Positions 8,979 to 19,988 of a DNA stretch of 64,000 bases are shown one piece after another. The notes beneath the pieces were generated by a model, which searched no databases, was not told the DNA's origin, and saw only the letters and a list, made by a program, of their open reading frames with translations. Position numbers and translations under genes: made by a program. Positions within the stretch are counted from its first letter, which is position 1, and each line of letters begins with the position of its first letter. Origin of the DNA: Pseudarthrobacter siccitolerans (GTDB lineage: Bacteria; Actinomycetota; Actinomycetes; Actinomycetales; Micrococcaceae); contig NZ_JAUSXB010000001.1 in NCBI RefSeq assembly GCF_030823375.1, positions 1,302,001 through 1,366,000 on the forward strand, in the 5' to 3' direction.

Positions 8979-11302
8979 GCCTGTTCTCCATCCACCGGTA
9001 CCAGCAAAGCCACCGGGTAGGTACCCAGGACCTCCGCCGCCGAAACCGTCCCCGGACCGTAGGCGGTGCCCGTGAGCTGGTCACGCATGGCCGTGGAAAG
9101 TTCGACGGCGGTGTCCCGCCACCCGCCGTCGGCCGCCAGTCCGGCGGGCAGCCGGGTGGCCAGCGTCAGGGCCCCGGGAACACCTTCCGTGCCGCGGTGG
9201 AACGCGATCAGGTGCCCTGCAGCAGCACCGGACGCGGTCACCGGGGTGTAGCCCTGGAAGAGTTCCGGCCGGTCGCGGCGAAGCCGGAGTGCGCGCGAGG
9301 TGACCAGAAGCTTGCTGGCTTCCGTTCCCGCCGCAGGCAACGTCCCGCCGTCGAGCTTTGCCAGCTCCTCCTGGCGCGCCGCGAAATCCACCGGCCGCCG
9401 GTTGTCCGGGTCGGTCAGTGACCGTTCCCAGAACTCGCTGCCCTGGTACACGTCCGGGACGCCGGGCATGGTCAGCTGGACCAACTTGGCGGACACGGAG
9501 TTGGAAGCCGCATAGGAGTCGATCCGCGCAACGAAGTCCTCCACCACCGTGGTGACCCGGCCGTCGTCGAACACCGCGTCAACAGCGGCCTTGATCTGGG
9601 ACTCGAACTCCTCGTTGGGGTCCGTCCACTTGGTGGAGTTGCCGGCTTCCCGGGCCGCCTTTTCGGCATAGCCCTGCAGCCGTTCCCTGCTCGCCGGCCA
9701 GGCTCCGACGATGGCCTGCCACAGCAGGTTTTCGTACGGGCCGTCCGGAATCGGGGCCAGCTCGCGGAGCGTGTTCAGGGTAGCCGCCCACTCCTGGGGC
9801 AGTTCGGCGATGACCGAGATCCGGGCCCTGGCGTCCTCGCTGCGCTTGGTGTCGTGCGTGGACAACGTGGTCATCGACAGGGGAAGCCGCTCCTGCCGGC
9901 GCAGCATCCGCTGGTGGAACTCGTCAGGAGAAACCGCAAATTCGGTAGGTTCAGCCCCCACCTCCGTCAGCGTGCCTAGCCGGGTGTAGCGGTAAAAAGC
10001 GGTGTCCTCCACGCCTTTCGCCATCACCATGCCGGAGGTTTGCTGGAACCGGACCGCAATCGGATTGGCCGGGTCCAGGAGCAGCGGCAGCAGTGTCCCC
10101 ACCGCAACCTGCAGCTCAGGCCGGTAGGCAGCGGCGGACTCGCAAGCTTCCTTGAGGACGTCGGCGCCGGTGGGCAGGTACGACCGGTATACCGGGAAAG
10201 CGGCGATGATTTCCGCCAGGGCATCGGCAGCCTGTTCTACCGACAGCCCGTGGGAGTCCGGAACCAGGCGGGCCAGGCGAAGCACCTCGGACCGGAGGAT
10301 GCCGTCCGCAATCATCCGCTTGGTGCCCCGGATCATTTCGGCGTAGTCCGCCGGCGCCGCAGAGTCACGGAGCTTGGCATCAAGATCATTCAACGGCTGC
10401 TCGCCGGCCGGATCAACAAACACCCGGTCCACGTCAGCCAGTGCGTCGTACCCGGTGGTCCCTTCGGTGGCAAAATCCCCGGGCAGGGTTTCGCCCGGCT
10501 CCAGGATCTTTTCCACCAGGATGTAGGCCCCGCCGCTGATGTCTTTCAGCCAGCGCAGGTACCCGGCGGGATCGGCCAGGCCGTCCGGGTGGTCCACGCG
10601 CAGCCCGTCCACCAGCCCCTCGCGGGACCAGCGGCCCACCTCGGCATGGGCTTCCTCGAACACGCGAGGATTCTCCACCCGGATGCCGGCCAGCGTGGTC
10701 ACGGCGAAGAAGCGCCGGTAGTTCAGCTCGGCGTCCGCCCGGCGCCAGCCGATCAGCTCGTAGTGCTGGCGGCTGTGGACCTCCTGCGGCGAATCACCGT
10801 CCGAATACGTACCTTCGGCGATCGGAAAGCGGTGGTCGTAGTAGCGGAGTTCACCATCCTTGATCTCCAGCTTGTCCAGGTCCCCGTCCGAACCCAGCAT
10901 GGGCAGCCGGATCTTCCCGCCGGCCAGGTCCCACTCGACGTCGAAAGCGTCAGCGTAGGGTGAGCCCTGCCCTTCCTTCAGCAGGGACCACCACCAGGGG
11001 TTCTGTGCCGGAGTGGCAACACCCACGTGGTTGGGCACGATGTCCACCAGGACACCCATGCCGTGCTCGCGCGCAGCCCTGGAAAGGGCCAGCAGCCCTT
11101 CCGGACCGCCCCGTTCCGGGTCCACGGCGGAGGGGTCGGTCACGTCGTAACCGTGGTCCGAGCCCTGCTCTGCGGTGAGGATGGGCGAGAGGTAGACCCA
11201 ATCGGCTCCAAGCGATTTCAGGTACGGAACCTGTTCGGCGGCATCAAACAGGGTGAAGCTGCGCCGGATCTGGAGCCGGTAGGTGGAGGCGGGCACCTTC
11301 AT
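8975..11302 (-). CDS. treY: Malto-oligosyltrehalose synthase
   Basis: Isomerises the reducing-end alpha-1,4 bond of maltodextrins to an alpha,alpha-1,1 bond, making the TreZ substrate. The 775-residue GH13 protein shows STYRLQ at the start, [11 protein letters not shown] (48-57), VDIVPNHVG (86-94), nucleophile D237 in [10 protein letters not shown]264 in [11 protein letters not shown] and a late THDTKRSED carrying the third acidic residue. The start overlaps the glgX stop by four bases, and the stop overlaps treZ, giving a tightly coupled three-gene operon. Confidence 0.95.
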   Translation of the reverse strand: MKVPASTYRLQIRRSFTLFDAAEQVPYLKSLGADWVYLSPILTAEQGSDHGYDVTDPSAVDPERGGPEGLLALSRAAREHGMGVLVDIVPNHVGVATPAQNPWWWSLLKEGQGSPYADAFDVEWDLAGGKIRLPMLGSDGDLDKLEIKDGELRYYDHRFPIAEGTYSDGDSPQEVHSRQHYELIGWRRADAELNYRRFFAVTTLAGIRVENPRVFEEAHAEVGRWSREGLVDGLRVDHPDGLADPAGYLRWLKDISGGAYILVEKILEPGETLPGDFATEGTTGYDALADVDRVFVDPAGEQPLNDLDAKLRDSAAPADYAEMIRGTKRMIADGILRSEVLRLARLVPDSHGLSVEQAADALAEIIAAFPVYRSYLPTGADVLKEACESAAAYRPELQVAVGTLLPLLLDPANPIAVRFQQTSGMVMAKGVEDTAFYRYTRLGTLTEVGAEPTEFAVSPDEFHQRMLRRQERLPLSMTTLSTHDTKRSEDARARISVIAELPQEWAATLNTLRELAPIPDGPYENLLWQAIVGAWPASRERLQGYAEKAAREAGNSTKWTDPNEEFESQIKAAVDAVFDDGRVTTVVEDFVARIDSYAASNSVSAKLVQLTMPGVPDVYQGSEFWERSLTDPDNRRPVDFAARQEELAKLDGGTLPAAGTEASKLLVTSRALRLRRDRPELFQGYTPVTASGAAAGHLIAFHRGTEGVPGALTLATRLPAGLAADGGWRDTAVELSTAMRDQLTGTAYGPGTVSAAEVLGTYPVALLVPVDGEQA

Positions 11303-13554
11303 TTCTTCAGATCCTTCCGCGAGCCCACCTTCGTCGTCTTGCCGGGTTCAGCGACCGGGGGCGTGCTGATGGACTCGGCCTCGCTGCTCGCGGTCTGGGT
11401 CAGCGCCGCAAGGGATGCCGCCACGGAGTGGTCCGGCTCAACTTCCGGAACGCTGTGGGCGCGCAGGACCACCAGGGACTTGGCCTCCACCGGCAGCAGC
11501 TGCCCCGCGTTGACGGGCTCGGTGTCCGCGTTATGCCCCGCGGTGTCGATCATGACGTCCCAGGCTGGCGCGTACTCGTCTGACGGCAGGGTGAACTTGA
11601 CCGTATCGTCGTGCGCGTTGAAGTACAGCAGGAAGTTCACGTCGGTGATCCGCCGGCCCCGGCTGTCCTTGCCCTGGATGCCGTCGCCGTTCAGGAACAC
11701 ACCCACCGACCGGCCAAACCCGGCTTCCCAGGCCTCCGGTTTCATGTTTTCGCCCTCAGGGTCCAGCCATACGATGTCCGGCAGCCGCTCGCCCTCGCCC
11801 CGCAGGACGGGCCGGCCGTCGAAGAACCGGCTGCGGCGGAACGTCGGGTGCTTGGCGCGCAGCGCGTTCACCGCGGAGGTGAACTCCACCAGCGGCTGGT
11901 CGATGGATTCCCAGTTGATCCAGGTCAGCTCGGAGTCCTGGCAGTACCCGTTGTTGTTGCCCTGCTGGGTGCGGCCCATCTCGTCGCCGTGCAGGAGCAT
12001 GGGCACGCCCTGGGACAGCAGCAGCGAGGCGATGAAGTTCCGCTGCTGGCGGGCCCGCAGCCCCAGGACTTCGGGATCGTCCGTAGGGCCCTCCACGCCG
12101 CAGTTCCAGGAGCGGTTGTGGGATTCGCCGTCGTTGTTGTCCTCGCCGTTGGCGTCGTTGTGCTTCTCGTTATAGGACACCAGGTCCGAAAGGGTGAAGC
12201 CGTCGTGCGCGGTGACGAAGTTGATGGAGGCCACGGGGCGGCGGCCGGAGTGCTCGTAGAGGTCCGCAGAGCCGGTGATGCGGGACGCGAACTCGCCCAG
12301 GGTGGCGGGCTCGCCGCGCCAGAAGTCGCGGACGGTGTCGCGGTACTTGCCGTTCCATTCGGTCCACTGCGGCGGGAAGTTGCCCACCTGGTAGCCGCCG
12401 GGCCCAACGTCCCAGGGCTCGGCGATGAGCTTGACCTGGGAGACTACGGGGTCCTGCTGGATGAGTTCGAAGAAGGTGGAGAGCTTGTCCACGTCGTAGA
12501 ACTCACGGGCCAGCGTGGAGGCGAGGTCAAAGCGGAAGCCGTCCACGTGCATCTCTGAAACCCAGTAGCGCAGCGAGTCCATCAGCAGCTGCAGGGAGTG
12601 CGGCTGGCGGACGTTCAGCGAGTTGCCGGTGCCGGTGTAGTCCATGTAGTGCTTCTCGTCGCCCTCCATCAACCGGTAGTAGGCGGCGTTGTCGATGCCC
12701 TTGAAGGACAGGGTGGGGCCCAGGTGGTTGCCTTCGGCGGTGTGGTTGTACACCACATCCAGGATGACCTCGATGCCGGCCTTGTGCAGTGAACGGACCA
12801 TGGCTTTGAAGTCCTGGACCTGCTGTCCGGTGTCGCCGGTGGAGCTGTAGGTGTTCTGCGGGGCGAAGAAGCCAATGGTGTTGTAGCCCCAGTAGTTGTT
12901 CAGGCCCTTGTCCTGCAGGGTGCCGTCATTGACGAACTGGTGCACGGGCATGAGCTCGATGGCGGTGACGCCGAGTTTCTGCAGGTGCGAGATGACGGCC
13001 GGGTGCGCCACGCCGGCATACGTGCCGCGCTGTTCCTCGGGGATCTCCGGGTGCAGCTGGGTGAGGCCCTTGACGTGGGCTTCGTAGATCACCGACTGGT
13101 GGTAGGGAATCCGCAGGTTCTGGTCACCGTCCCAGTCGAAGAACGGGTTGATCACCACGCCCATCATCATGTGGCTGGCCGAGTCGTCGTTGTTGATGGA
13201 CTCCGGCTCGCCCAGGTTGTACGTGAACAGCGACGGGTCCCAGTCCACCTGGCCGTGGATGGCCTTGGCGTAAGGGTCCAGCAGAAGTTTGTTGGGGTTG
13301 AAGCGGTTGCCGGAAGCAGGATCGTAGGGGCCGTGGACCCGGTAGCCGTACTTCTGGCCGGGCTGGATCTGCGGGATGTAGCAGTGCCAGACGTACCCGT
13401 CCACTTCGTCCAGCGTGATGCGGGTTTCCTTGCCGTCGTCGTCGAAGAGGCACAGTTCCACTTTTTCTGCTCGTTCGCTGAACAGGGCAAAGTTGGTGCC
13501 GGTCCCGTTGTACGTGGCGCCAAGGGGATAAGCCGATCCAGGCCAGACTTCCAT
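11299..13554 (-). CDS. glgX: Glycogen debranching enzyme (isoamylase type)
   Basis: Hydrolyses alpha-1,6 branches of glycogen or limit dextrins, supplying linear maltodextrins to TreY. The 751-residue protein has the N-terminal CBM48-like domain ([20 protein letters not shown] type), [13 protein letters not shown] near 263-275, nucleophile D343 in [10 protein letters not shown]379 in LIAEPWD and D451 in [14 protein letters not shown] 13554 has AAAGAGGAG upstream; an in-frame start 36 bases further up lacks this. First gene of the trehalose operon. The C-terminal tail beyond about residue 700 is Ser/Ala-rich and ends in lysines, probably disordered. Confidence 0.93.
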   Translation of the reverse strand: MEVWPGSAYPLGATYNGTGTNFALFSERAEKVELCLFDDDGKETRITLDEVDGYVWHCYIPQIQPGQKYGYRVHGPYDPASGNRFNPNKLLLDPYAKAIHGQVDWDPSLFTYNLGEPESINNDDSASHMMMGVVINPFFDWDGDQNLRIPYHQSVIYEAHVKGLTQLHPEIPEEQRGTYAGVAHPAVISHLQKLGVTAIELMPVHQFVNDGTLQDKGLNNYWGYNTIGFFAPQNTYSSTGDTGQQVQDFKAMVRSLHKAGIEVILDVVYNHTAEGNHLGPTLSFKGIDNAAYYRLMEGDEKHYMDYTGTGNSLNVRQPHSLQLLMDSLRYWVSEMHVDGFRFDLASTLAREFYDVDKLSTFFELIQQDPVVSQVKLIAEPWDVGPGGYQVGNFPPQWTEWNGKYRDTVRDFWRGEPATLGEFASRITGSADLYEHSGRRPVASINFVTAHDGFTLSDLVSYNEKHNDANGEDNNDGESHNRSWNCGVEGPTDDPEVLGLRARQQRNFIASLLLSQGVPMLLHGDEMGRTQQGNNNGYCQDSELTWINWESIDQPLVEFTSAVNALRAKHPTFRRSRFFDGRPVLRGEGERLPDIVWLDPEGENMKPEAWEAGFGRSVGVFLNGDGIQGKDSRGRRITDVNFLLYFNAHDDTVKFTLPSDEYAPAWDVMIDTAGHNADTEPVNAGQLLPVEAKSLVVLRAHSVPEVEPDHSVAASLAALTQTASSEAESISTPPVAEPGKTTKVGSRKDLKK

Positions 13555-13573
13555 AATGCTCCTCTTTGTGATT

Positions 13574-13606
13574 CGGCAGCAGAAGGGCAAGTGCCCCCTG
13601 CTGCCG
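13574..13606 (-). other. Intercistronic hairpin between nnr and glgX
   Basis: CGGCAGCAG and CTGCTGCCG form a 9-bp stem, with an inner GGGC/GCCC continuation. It lies 15-47 bases after the nnr stop and just upstream of the glgX ribosome-binding site. No U tract, so a processing or partial termination site is as likely as a full terminator. Confidence 0.5.
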
Positions 13607-13620
13607 GTGCGAACTACTGC

Positions 13621-15216
13621 CTACCGTAGCGGCTGGCTGTGACTATTACGTTTCCGGATCCCACCGTTACTAAGCGTGCTTACTTTACCCCAGACATGGG
13701 GTAGGGAGTCTGCAATTCCGCCAGCAGCGATCGGCCCGCCGAGGCAGGCGTCCGACGCCGCCCTCCCGGCTTTGCCGTGCAGTGCGGCTCCCAGCGCGGC
13801 CACCGCTGCCCAGCGCGCGCCTGGTTCCACGCCAGCCTTACCGAAGTGTTCGACGTCGGAACCCAGCTGTGCGAGCAGCGCGCCAATGATGCCGGCCAGG
13901 ACATCGCCGCTGCCGGCGGTGGCGAGCCACGGGGTGCCGTCTGACTGGCCGAACACGCCCCCGGCGGGCGCGGCCACCAGCGTAGTGGCCCCCTTGAGCA
14001 GGACGGTGGCGCCGGTCAGTGCGGCTGCCCGGCGGACGGCGGCCAGCGTGCCCGCTTCCACAGCGGCCCGGTCCTCGTCGCCGCCCAGCCTCTGCAGGAG
14101 TGCGGCGAGCTCGCCGGCGTGCGGGGTCAGGACCACATGCGGAGCCAGAGCGTCGGGAAGGGCGGGCAGCGCACCGGCGTCGGCTACCACGGGCAGGCCG
14201 GACTCGACGGCGTCGCGGGCGCGCTGCAGCTGCTCGTGGTCACCGGGCCCCATTCCCGAACCCACCAGCCAGGCCTGCACCCGGTTGTCGGCCGCGGCGC
14301 CGGTACTGCACACAACTTCGGGGCAGGACTCCCGCACCAGGTCAGCGACCTCCGGCGGTCCCAGGTAGCGGACCATGCCGACCCCCGCGGCCAGGGCGCC
14401 CCGGCACGCGAGGACGGCCGCGCCGGGATAGTCGGCGGATCCGGCCACCACACCCAGGACTCCACGCGAGTACTTGTGCGCCCGCCGCTCGGGGCGCGGC
14501 AGGAGGGCCGCGATGTCGCCGTCGTCCAGCCGGCGCAGGGCGGGACGCTCGAAGTTTTCCTCAATGCCGATGGGCACTACTTCCACCCGGCCGGAGAAGT
14601 CGGCGCCGGGATCGGCCAGCAGCCCGGCCTTGGCTGCGCCGAACGTCACCGTCAGGTCGGCAGCAAGTACCGGCTGGGCCACCTCACCCGTATCGGCGTC
14701 AACGCCGCTCGGCAGGTCGCATGCCACAACAAATCCCGGGGCGGCGCTCCCGGTCCTGGCCTCAGCAATGGCGGCGATCAACGCGGCGGCACTCCCCCGC
14801 AGCCCGCCTTTCGCGCCCGTTCCCAGCACGGCATCAATGACGACGTCGGCGCGCGCCGTATCTGCCGCAAGCCCGCCGGGTGCCGCGTCGCTAAGGTGCC
14901 GGACGCGGCCGCCGGCCCGCTCAAAAGCAGCCAAAGCCTGGGGATGGGCGGAGTCTGCGGTGAGTATCGCCGTCGTGCGCATGCCCCGGGCGGCGAGGAA
15001 GGCGGCGGCGTAAAGGCCGTCCCCGCCGTTGTTGCCTTTGCCGGTGAGCACCGCAACGGAGGAGCCGTAGACCCGCAGCCCGCGGGCCTTTAGTTCGCGG
15101 ATGACCGCGACGGCCAGCCCGTGTGCCGCGCGCTGCATGAGGACATCGCCGAGCCCGGCAGCGAGGAGTGGTTCCTCGGCATGCCGGACCTGCGTTCCGG
15201 TGTAGGCGCTGATCAC
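13621..15216 (-). CDS. nnr: Bifunctional NAD(P)H-hydrate epimerase / ADP-dependent dehydratase
   Basis: Repairs hydrated NADH and NADPH. The 531-residue protein fuses an N-terminal YjeF_N epimerase domain (about 1-215; GKGNNGGDGL at 59-68 and a later CDLPSGVDADTG) to a C-terminal ribokinase-like dehydratase domain (from about 225; HKYSRGVLGVVAGS and the catalytic-site motif LATAGSGDVLAG). Start is GTG. It lies 25 bases downstream of acpS on the same strand, a common pairing in actinobacteria, so the two are probably cotranscribed. The final 25 residues are divergent and basic. Confidence 0.92.
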   Translation of the reverse strand: MISAYTGTQVRHAEEPLLAAGLGDVLMQRAAHGLAVAVIRELKARGLRVYGSSVAVLTGKGNNGGDGLYAAAFLAARGMRTTAILTADSAHPQALAAFERAGGRVRHLSDAAPGGLAADTARADVVIDAVLGTGAKGGLRGSAAALIAAIAEARTGSAAPGFVVACDLPSGVDADTGEVAQPVLAADLTVTFGAAKAGLLADPGADFSGRVEVVPIGIEENFERPALRRLDDGDIAALLPRPERRAHKYSRGVLGVVAGSADYPGAAVLACRGALAAGVGMVRYLGPPEVADLVRESCPEVVCSTGAAADNRVQAWLVGSGMGPGDHEQLQRARDAVESGLPVVADAGALPALPDALAPHVVLTPHAGELAALLQRLGGDEDRAAVEAGTLAAVRRAAALTGATVLLKGATTLVAAPAGGVFGQSDGTPWLATAGSGDVLAGIIGALLAQLGSDVEHFGKAGVEPGARWAAVAALGAALHGKAGRAASDACLGGPIAAGGIADSLPHVWGKVSTLSNGGIRKRNSHSQPLR

Positions 15217-15241
15217 GGTGTCAGTGGCGGAGGACGCCGGC

Positions 15242-15589
15242 TCAGCCTTCGGCCAGGACCGTGGCGGTGGCGATGCCGCCGTCGTGGCTGATGGAGAGGT
15301 GCCAGCGTTTGACGCCCTTGGCCTCGGCGACGGCCAGCACAGTGCCCTTGACCTGGACGGTAGGGCCGTTATGGTCCAGCCCGATCCAGCAGTCCTGCCA
15401 GTTCATGCCGGCCGGGGCGCCGAGGACCTTGGCCACAGCTTCCTTCGCGGCGAACCGTGCGGCGAGGGAGCGGATGTTCAGCTCGCGCTCGGCGGGAACG
15501 AACAAACGGTCCCGGAGGCCGGGGGTGCGCTCAAGCTGGCGGCCGAACCGCTCGATGTCTACAACGTCTACGCCAATGCCAACAATCAT
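15242..15589 (-). CDS. acpS: Holo-[acyl-carrier-protein] synthase
   Basis: Transfers 4'-phosphopantetheine from CoA to apo-ACP, activating fatty acid synthesis. The 115-residue product begins [15 protein letters not shown], with Mg-binding D8, and carries [13 protein letters not shown] with E50, the second metal ligand. Length is normal for AcpS. Longer in-frame starts exist upstream, but this ATG gives the conserved N-terminus. CoA supply links it to coaA at 17735. Probably cotranscribed with nnr. Confidence 0.93.
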   Translation of the reverse strand: MIVGIGVDVVDIERFGRQLERTPGLRDRLFVPAERELNIRSLAARFAAKEAVAKVLGAPAGMNWQDCWIGLDHNGPTVQVKGTVLAVAEAKGVKRWHLSISHDGGIATATVLAEG

Positions 15590-15655
15590 GCGGCTTATTC
15601 TACGGTGACGCATGTTACTGGCCGGACCACAAAGCAAGCGCAGGAGAGGTTAAAT

Positions 15656-15691
15656 GCTGAAACCCCGGGCGGTTAAACCCGGGGTTTCAGC
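15656..15691 (-). terminator. Terminator after glmS
   Basis: Perfect 14-bp stem GCTGAAACCCCGGG/CCCGGGGTTTCAGC with an 8-base loop, starting 18 bases after the glmS stop. No long U tract follows, but stem strength and position argue for termination. Confidence 0.7.
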
Positions 15692-15709
15692 TGTCGGAGG
15701 ACAAACCGC

Positions 15710-17596
15710 TTACTCGACCGTGACGCTCTTGGCGAGGTTGCGGGGCTGGTCCACGTCGTAGCCCTTGGCCGCGGCGAGTTCCGCGGCGAAGATCTGCAGC
15801 GGGACGGTGGTCAGCAGCGGCATCAGCAGCACCGGTGTTTCGGGGACGTAGAAGACGTGCTCGGCGTAGGCCTTGACGGCTTCGTCGCCTTCCTCGGCGA
15901 TGACCAGGGTGCGGGCGCCGCGGGCGCGGACTTCCTGGATGTTGCTGATCACCTTGGCATGCAGCGATTCGCGGCCGCGGGGGGACGGGACCACCACGAA
16001 CACCGGCTGGCCTTCATCGATCAGGGCGATCGGGCCGTGCTTGAGCTCGCCGGCGGCGAAGCCTTCCGCATGGATGTACGCGATTTCCTTCAGCTTCAAC
16101 GCACCCTCAAGGGCCACCGGGTAGCCGACGTGGCGGCCCAGGAACAGCACCGACTTCTCGTTGGCCATGCTCCGGGCAAGCTCGCGCAGCGGACCCGCAT
16201 TGTCCAGGACGGTCTGGATCTTCGCGGGGATCTTGTTCAGGTCCGCGAGGACGTCCTTGATCTGGCCGGAGAAGATGTTTCCGCGCAGCTGGGCCAGGTA
16301 GAGGCCCAGCAGGTATGCGGCGGTGATCTGGGCCAGGAACGCCTTGGTGGACGCCACCGCGATTTCCGGACCGGCGTGCGTGTACAGCACGGCGTCGGAT
16401 TCGCGCGGAATGGTGGAGCCGTTGGTGTTGCAGATGGAGATGGTCTTCGCGCCCTGTTCCCGGGCGTAGCGGACGGCCATCAGGGTGTCCATGGTTTCGC
16501 CGGACTGGCTGATGGACACCACCAGGGTGTTCGCGTCCAGGATCGGGTCCCGGTAGCGGAACTCGTGGGCGAGTTCCACCTCGGTGGGGATCCGGCACCA
16601 GTTTTCGATGGCGTACTTGGCCACGGTGCCGGCGTAGGCTGCGGTGCCGCAGGCCAGGACGATGATTTTGTTGACCTGCTTCAGCAGTTCGGGGTCGATC
16701 CGGACCTCGTCCAGGGTCAGTTTGCCGTTGATGTCCGAACGGCCCAGCAGGGTCTGCGCCACGGCGTCGGGCTGGTCATGGATTTCCTTCTCCATGAACG
16801 AGCTGAACCCGCCCTTCTCCGCGGAGGCAGGGTCCCAGTCCACGTGGTATTCCTTGCCCTCAGCCGGCTTGCCGTAGAAGTCGGTGATCTCCACGGTGTC
16901 CGCGGTGATGGTGACGATCTGGTCCTGGCCCAGCTCCACGGCCCGGCGGGTGTAGTCGATGAACCCGGACACGTCCGAGCCCAGGAAGTTCTCCCCCTCG
17001 CCCAGGCCCACCACCAGGGGTGAGTTGCGGCGGGCGGCGACGACGACGTCGGGCTGGTCAGCGTGGACAGCGAGTAGGGTGAAGGCGCCCTCCAGGCGCT
17101 GGCAGGCCAGCTCCATGGCACGGGTCAGGCCACCGTTGGAGACATCACCGCCGAGCTTGTTGCGGAAAATGTCACCCAGCAGCGCAGCGGCCACTTCGGT
17201 GTCCGTCTCGGACAGGAACTTCACGCCCTTGTCCAGCAGCTCCAGCTTGAGCTCGGCGAAGTTTTCGATGATCCCGTTGTGGATCACGGCGAGCCTGCCC
17301 TCATCGGCCAGGTGCGGGTGGGCGTTCCGGTCCGTCGGCCCGCCATGGGTGGCCCAGCGCGTGTGGCCGATCCCGGTGACGGTCTCCGGCAGCGGGTGTT
17401 CTTCCAGCTCGGCAATCAGGTTGCTCAGCTTGCCTGATTTTTTCCGCGATTCAATTAAGCCCTGGGACACAACAGCGACCCCTGCGGAGTCATAGCCCCG
17501 GTACTCGAGGCGGCGCAGTCCTTCCAGGACCACGTCCAGCGCACTGTGACTTCCGCCGTTACCAGAACGGCCCACGTATCCTACGATTCCACACAT
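15710..17596 (-). CDS. glmS: Glutamine--fructose-6-phosphate aminotransferase (isomerising)
   Basis: Makes glucosamine 6-phosphate from fructose 6-phosphate and glutamine, the entry to UDP-GlcNAc for peptidoglycan and for MshA. The 628-residue protein starts MCGIVGYVG, with Cys2 as the N-terminal nucleophile of the glutaminase domain; RWATHGGP and GIIENF follow. Two SIS domains occupy the C-terminal half (SISQSGETMDTL, later GRHVGYPVALEGALKLKE), ending DQPRNLAKSVTVE as in canonical GlmS. Divergent from coaA across about 138 bases. It works with glmM at 24423. Confidence 0.96.
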   Translation of the reverse strand: MCGIVGYVGRSGNGGSHSALDVVLEGLRRLEYRGYDSAGVAVVSQGLIESRKKSGKLSNLIAELEEHPLPETVTGIGHTRWATHGGPTDRNAHPHLADEGRLAVIHNGIIENFAELKLELLDKGVKFLSETDTEVAAALLGDIFRNKLGGDVSNGGLTRAMELACQRLEGAFTLLAVHADQPDVVVAARRNSPLVVGLGEGENFLGSDVSGFIDYTRRAVELGQDQIVTITADTVEITDFYGKPAEGKEYHVDWDPASAEKGGFSSFMEKEIHDQPDAVAQTLLGRSDINGKLTLDEVRIDPELLKQVNKIIVLACGTAAYAGTVAKYAIENWCRIPTEVELAHEFRYRDPILDANTLVVSISQSGETMDTLMAVRYAREQGAKTISICNTNGSTIPRESDAVLYTHAGPEIAVASTKAFLAQITAAYLLGLYLAQLRGNIFSGQIKDVLADLNKIPAKIQTVLDNAGPLRELARSMANEKSVLFLGRHVGYPVALEGALKLKEIAYIHAEGFAAGELKHGPIALIDEGQPVFVVVPSPRGRESLHAKVISNIQEVRARGARTLVIAEEGDEAVKAYAEHVFYVPETPVLLMPLLTTVPLQIFAAELAAAKGYDVDQPRNLAKSVTVE

Positions 17597-17734
17597 AGGC
17601 TCAAGACTATCGGCAGGGGTGCTTGAGATCTAAACCGGGACGTTGTGCACGGGGCCGCTTTTGTTGCATTCCTCCAGCGTGTTCCAGCGCACATGCATTT
17701 CGCTCTCAGCCGGGCTAAGGGCAGAATCTCTAGG

Positions 17735-18700
17735 GTGACTGTGCAACGCAATGACGCGAACGGCGAAGGTGTCTCCCCGTTCGTTGAGCTGGACCGGCAG
17801 ACCTGGTCCCGGCTCGCAGATGAGATGGAACAGCCTCTTAACGAAGAGGATATCTTCCGTCTCCGCGGCCTTGGCGACCCCCTGGATTTGAAGGAAGTCC
17901 GGGAGGTCTACCTTCCGCTTTCCAGGCTCCTGCACCTGTATGTTGAGGCCGCGGGCCAGCTGCATGCCGCCACCACCACGTTCCTGGGCGAACAGACCCA
18001 GCGCACCCCGTTTGTGATTGGCGTGGCAGGGTCCGTCGCCGTGGGCAAGTCCACCATTGCCCGTGTGCTCCGCGAAATGCTCCGGCGCTGGCCCGGCACC
18101 CCGAATGTGGAACTCATCACCACGGACGGTTTCCTGTATCCGCTCGCGGAGTTGAAGCGCCGGCAGCTGCTGGAGCGCAAGGGCTTCCCGGAGTCCTACG
18201 ACCGGCGCGCGCTGCTGCGTTTTGTGAGCGAAATCAAGAGCGGCGCCGAGGAAGTGCGGGCGCCCTGGTACTCGCACGTCACGTACGACATCGTTCCGGG
18301 GAAGGAAGTGGTGGTCCGCCGCCCTGACGTGCTGATCGTGGAAGGGCTCAACGTCCTGGCCCCGGCCCGGCCCCGGCATGACGGCAAGCAGGGGCTGGCC
18401 CTGAGCGATTTCTTCGACTTCTCCATCTATGTGGACGCCAAGACCTCCTTTATTGAAGAGTGGTACGTGGACAGGTTCCGCAAGCTGCGCAGCACGGCCT
18501 TCGCCCAGCCGGAGTCCTACTTCCACCGGTATGCGAGCCTGTCCGATGACGAGGCGGAGAGCACCGCGCGCGACATCTGGAAGCGCATCAACGAGCCCAA
18601 CCTGGAGGAGAACGTCCTCCCCACGCGCGGCCGGGCCCAGCTGGTGCTCACCAAAGACATGGACCATTCCATCCGCCGCATGCTGCTTCGGAAGGTCTAG
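17735..18700 (+). CDS. coaA: Type I pantothenate kinase
   Basis: Phosphorylates pantothenate, the controlling first step of CoA synthesis. The 321-residue protein has the P-loop [12 protein letters not shown] (96-107), TTDGFLYP, and [13 protein letters not shown], all hallmarks of bacterial type I (CoaA). The GTG at 17735 is chosen; it gives the usual N-terminus (about 12 residues before SPFVELDR). A second GTG six bases on and a longer upstream frame are possible. Divergent from glmS, followed after five bases by the carboxypeptidase gene, so those two may be cotranscribed. Confidence 0.93.
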   Translation: MTVQRNDANGEGVSPFVELDRQTWSRLADEMEQPLNEEDIFRLRGLGDPLDLKEVREVYLPLSRLLHLYVEAAGQLHAATTTFLGEQTQRTPFVIGVAGSVAVGKSTIARVLREMLRRWPGTPNVELITTDGFLYPLAELKRRQLLERKGFPESYDRRALLRFVSEIKSGAEEVRAPWYSHVTYDIVPGKEVVVRRPDVLIVEGLNVLAPARPRHDGKQGLALSDFFDFSIYVDAKTSFIEEWYVDRFRKLRSTAFAQPESYFHRYASLSDDEAESTARDIWKRINEPNLEENVLPTRGRAQLVLTKDMDHSIRRMLLRKV

Positions 18701-18705
18701 CACAG

Positions 18706-19581
18706 GTGTGCTACGACTGCGCTCCTGCCGCCGAACCTGCACTCACGACGACCAGCCGGCGCAGCTTTGCCCGCTTCCTCGCAGCGGGAGCAGGGCTCAC
18801 TGTCCTGGCTGCCTGCACGCCGGCGGCACCCGAGGCGGCGGCGCCGTCGTCGGCCTCCCCTGCTGCCTCACCGTCGCCTTCCGTCCCGCCGGCAACCACG
18901 ACGGCGGAGGGCACCACGGCGGCTCCCCCACCTCCTGAGCCGTCCCCCACGCCGTCGCCCTCCTCGGCGCTGCCACGGCAGTTCTCCCTCACTGATCCAG
19001 TGAGCCCCTGGCTGGTAGTGAACAAGCACCGGCCACTGGTTCCGGCGGACTATGTGCCGGCTGACCTGGTGCAGCCCGCCGTCACGGCGACTGCGTCCGG
19101 CGAGTCCGCGCTGCTGAACAGCACGACGGCGGCAGCGGCCGAGGCGATGTTCGCGGCCGCCGCGCAGGAAGGGGTGGCTATGGTCCTGGCGAGCGGGTAC
19201 CGTTCCTACGGGACGCAGGTGACGACCTACGGCGGTTATGTTGCCTCGCGCGGCCAGGCCGACGCGGACACGGCCAGCGCGCGTCCCGGCTACTCGGAGC
19301 ACCAGACGGGCTGGGCGTTCGATATCGCCGACGGCGGGGGCGCGTGCAGCTTCCAGCCGTGCTTCGAGGACCAGCCAGCGGCCGTGTGGGCCAAGGCTAA
19401 CGGGCACCGGTTCGGGTTCGTGGTGCGGTATCCGTTGATGTTCCATCCCATCACCGGGTACTACTACGAGCCGTGGCACCTGCGATACATCGGGGTGGAG
19501 GCAGCCACGGACATGGTGAACCGCGGCATCAACACGCTCGAGGAGTACTTCGCCGTGGAGGCGGCGCCGGGGTATGCGTGA
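18706..19581 (+). CDS. Secreted M15B D-alanyl-D-alanine carboxypeptidase, probable Tat lipoprotein
   Basis: Likely trims D-Ala from peptidoglycan stem peptides outside the cell. The 291-residue protein has SRRSFAR at 17-23 (twin-arginine motif), a hydrophobic stretch and a lipobox LAAC with Cys37, then a Pro/Ser/Thr-rich linker to about residue 90. The VanY/M15B catalytic domain follows: SGYRSYGTQ (163-171), GYSEHQTGWAFDI with H199 and D206, and EPWHLRY with H258, the zinc ligands. The GTG start has only a weak ribosome site, and it lies five bases after coaA. Confidence 0.85.
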   Translation: MCYDCAPAAEPALTTTSRRSFARFLAAGAGLTVLAACTPAAPEAAAPSSASPAASPSPSVPPATTTAEGTTAAPPPPEPSPTPSPSSALPRQFSLTDPVSPWLVVNKHRPLVPADYVPADLVQPAVTATASGESALLNSTTAAAAEAMFAAAAQEGVAMVLASGYRSYGTQVTTYGGYVASRGQADADTASARPGYSEHQTGWAFDIADGGGACSFQPCFEDQPAAVWAKANGHRFGFVVRYPLMFHPITGYYYEPWHLRYIGVEAATDMVNRGINTLEEYFAVEAAPGYA

Positions 19582-19988
19582 GGCGATGCCGAAGGGCAGG
19601 CTCTCCGTCTACCGGGCTCATGACTGAGCACAACGGTGAAGGCATACTGACAGAGCGTGCAGACCGAGCCCCGCGCGACTTCCAGTTGCGCATTGACGAC
19701 TTCGACCGCGAATAGGCGGAGCGGACAGCGGCCATCCCAGAAGATGACACCGCAGCCATGCAAGACCATGTACTTCGTCTCAAGCCTGGGCGAAGCGCCA
19801 GCTCTCAGGGCCTACCTCCCTGCTGGCGTAGCAGATGACGATGGCAGGCAGGGCCGTCGCATCGGAAAACACGAAGAGCGAGGGGCGAGCCCCTTAGTCA
19901 TCCCGCCCCATAACGCACCACGTGATGGCGGCGCGCGAGGTTCGGTCGTCGCAGCTATCGCTGGTGCGGATCGGCGGCGCCAAGGGTT
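19582..19988 (+). other. Intergenic stretch, no gene recognised
   Basis: About 407 bases between the carboxypeptidase and the convergent small lipoprotein gene. A 31-codon frame (ATG 19620 to TAG 19715) is open but resembles nothing known and lacks a convincing ribosome site. Composition is ordinary. No clear terminator was found for either convergent gene. Confidence 0.5.

Noticed and set aside
7809..9020. Long open frame antisense to treZ
   Set aside because: Long antisense frames are expected opposite GC-rich genes; the translated sequence is low-complexity and unlike any family. Similar shadows lie opposite glgX, nnr, glmS and map.
19620..19715. A 31-codon open frame between the carboxypeptidase and the lipoprotein gene
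   Set aside because: No recognisable family, poor ribosome site and ordinary random length for a GC-rich gap.
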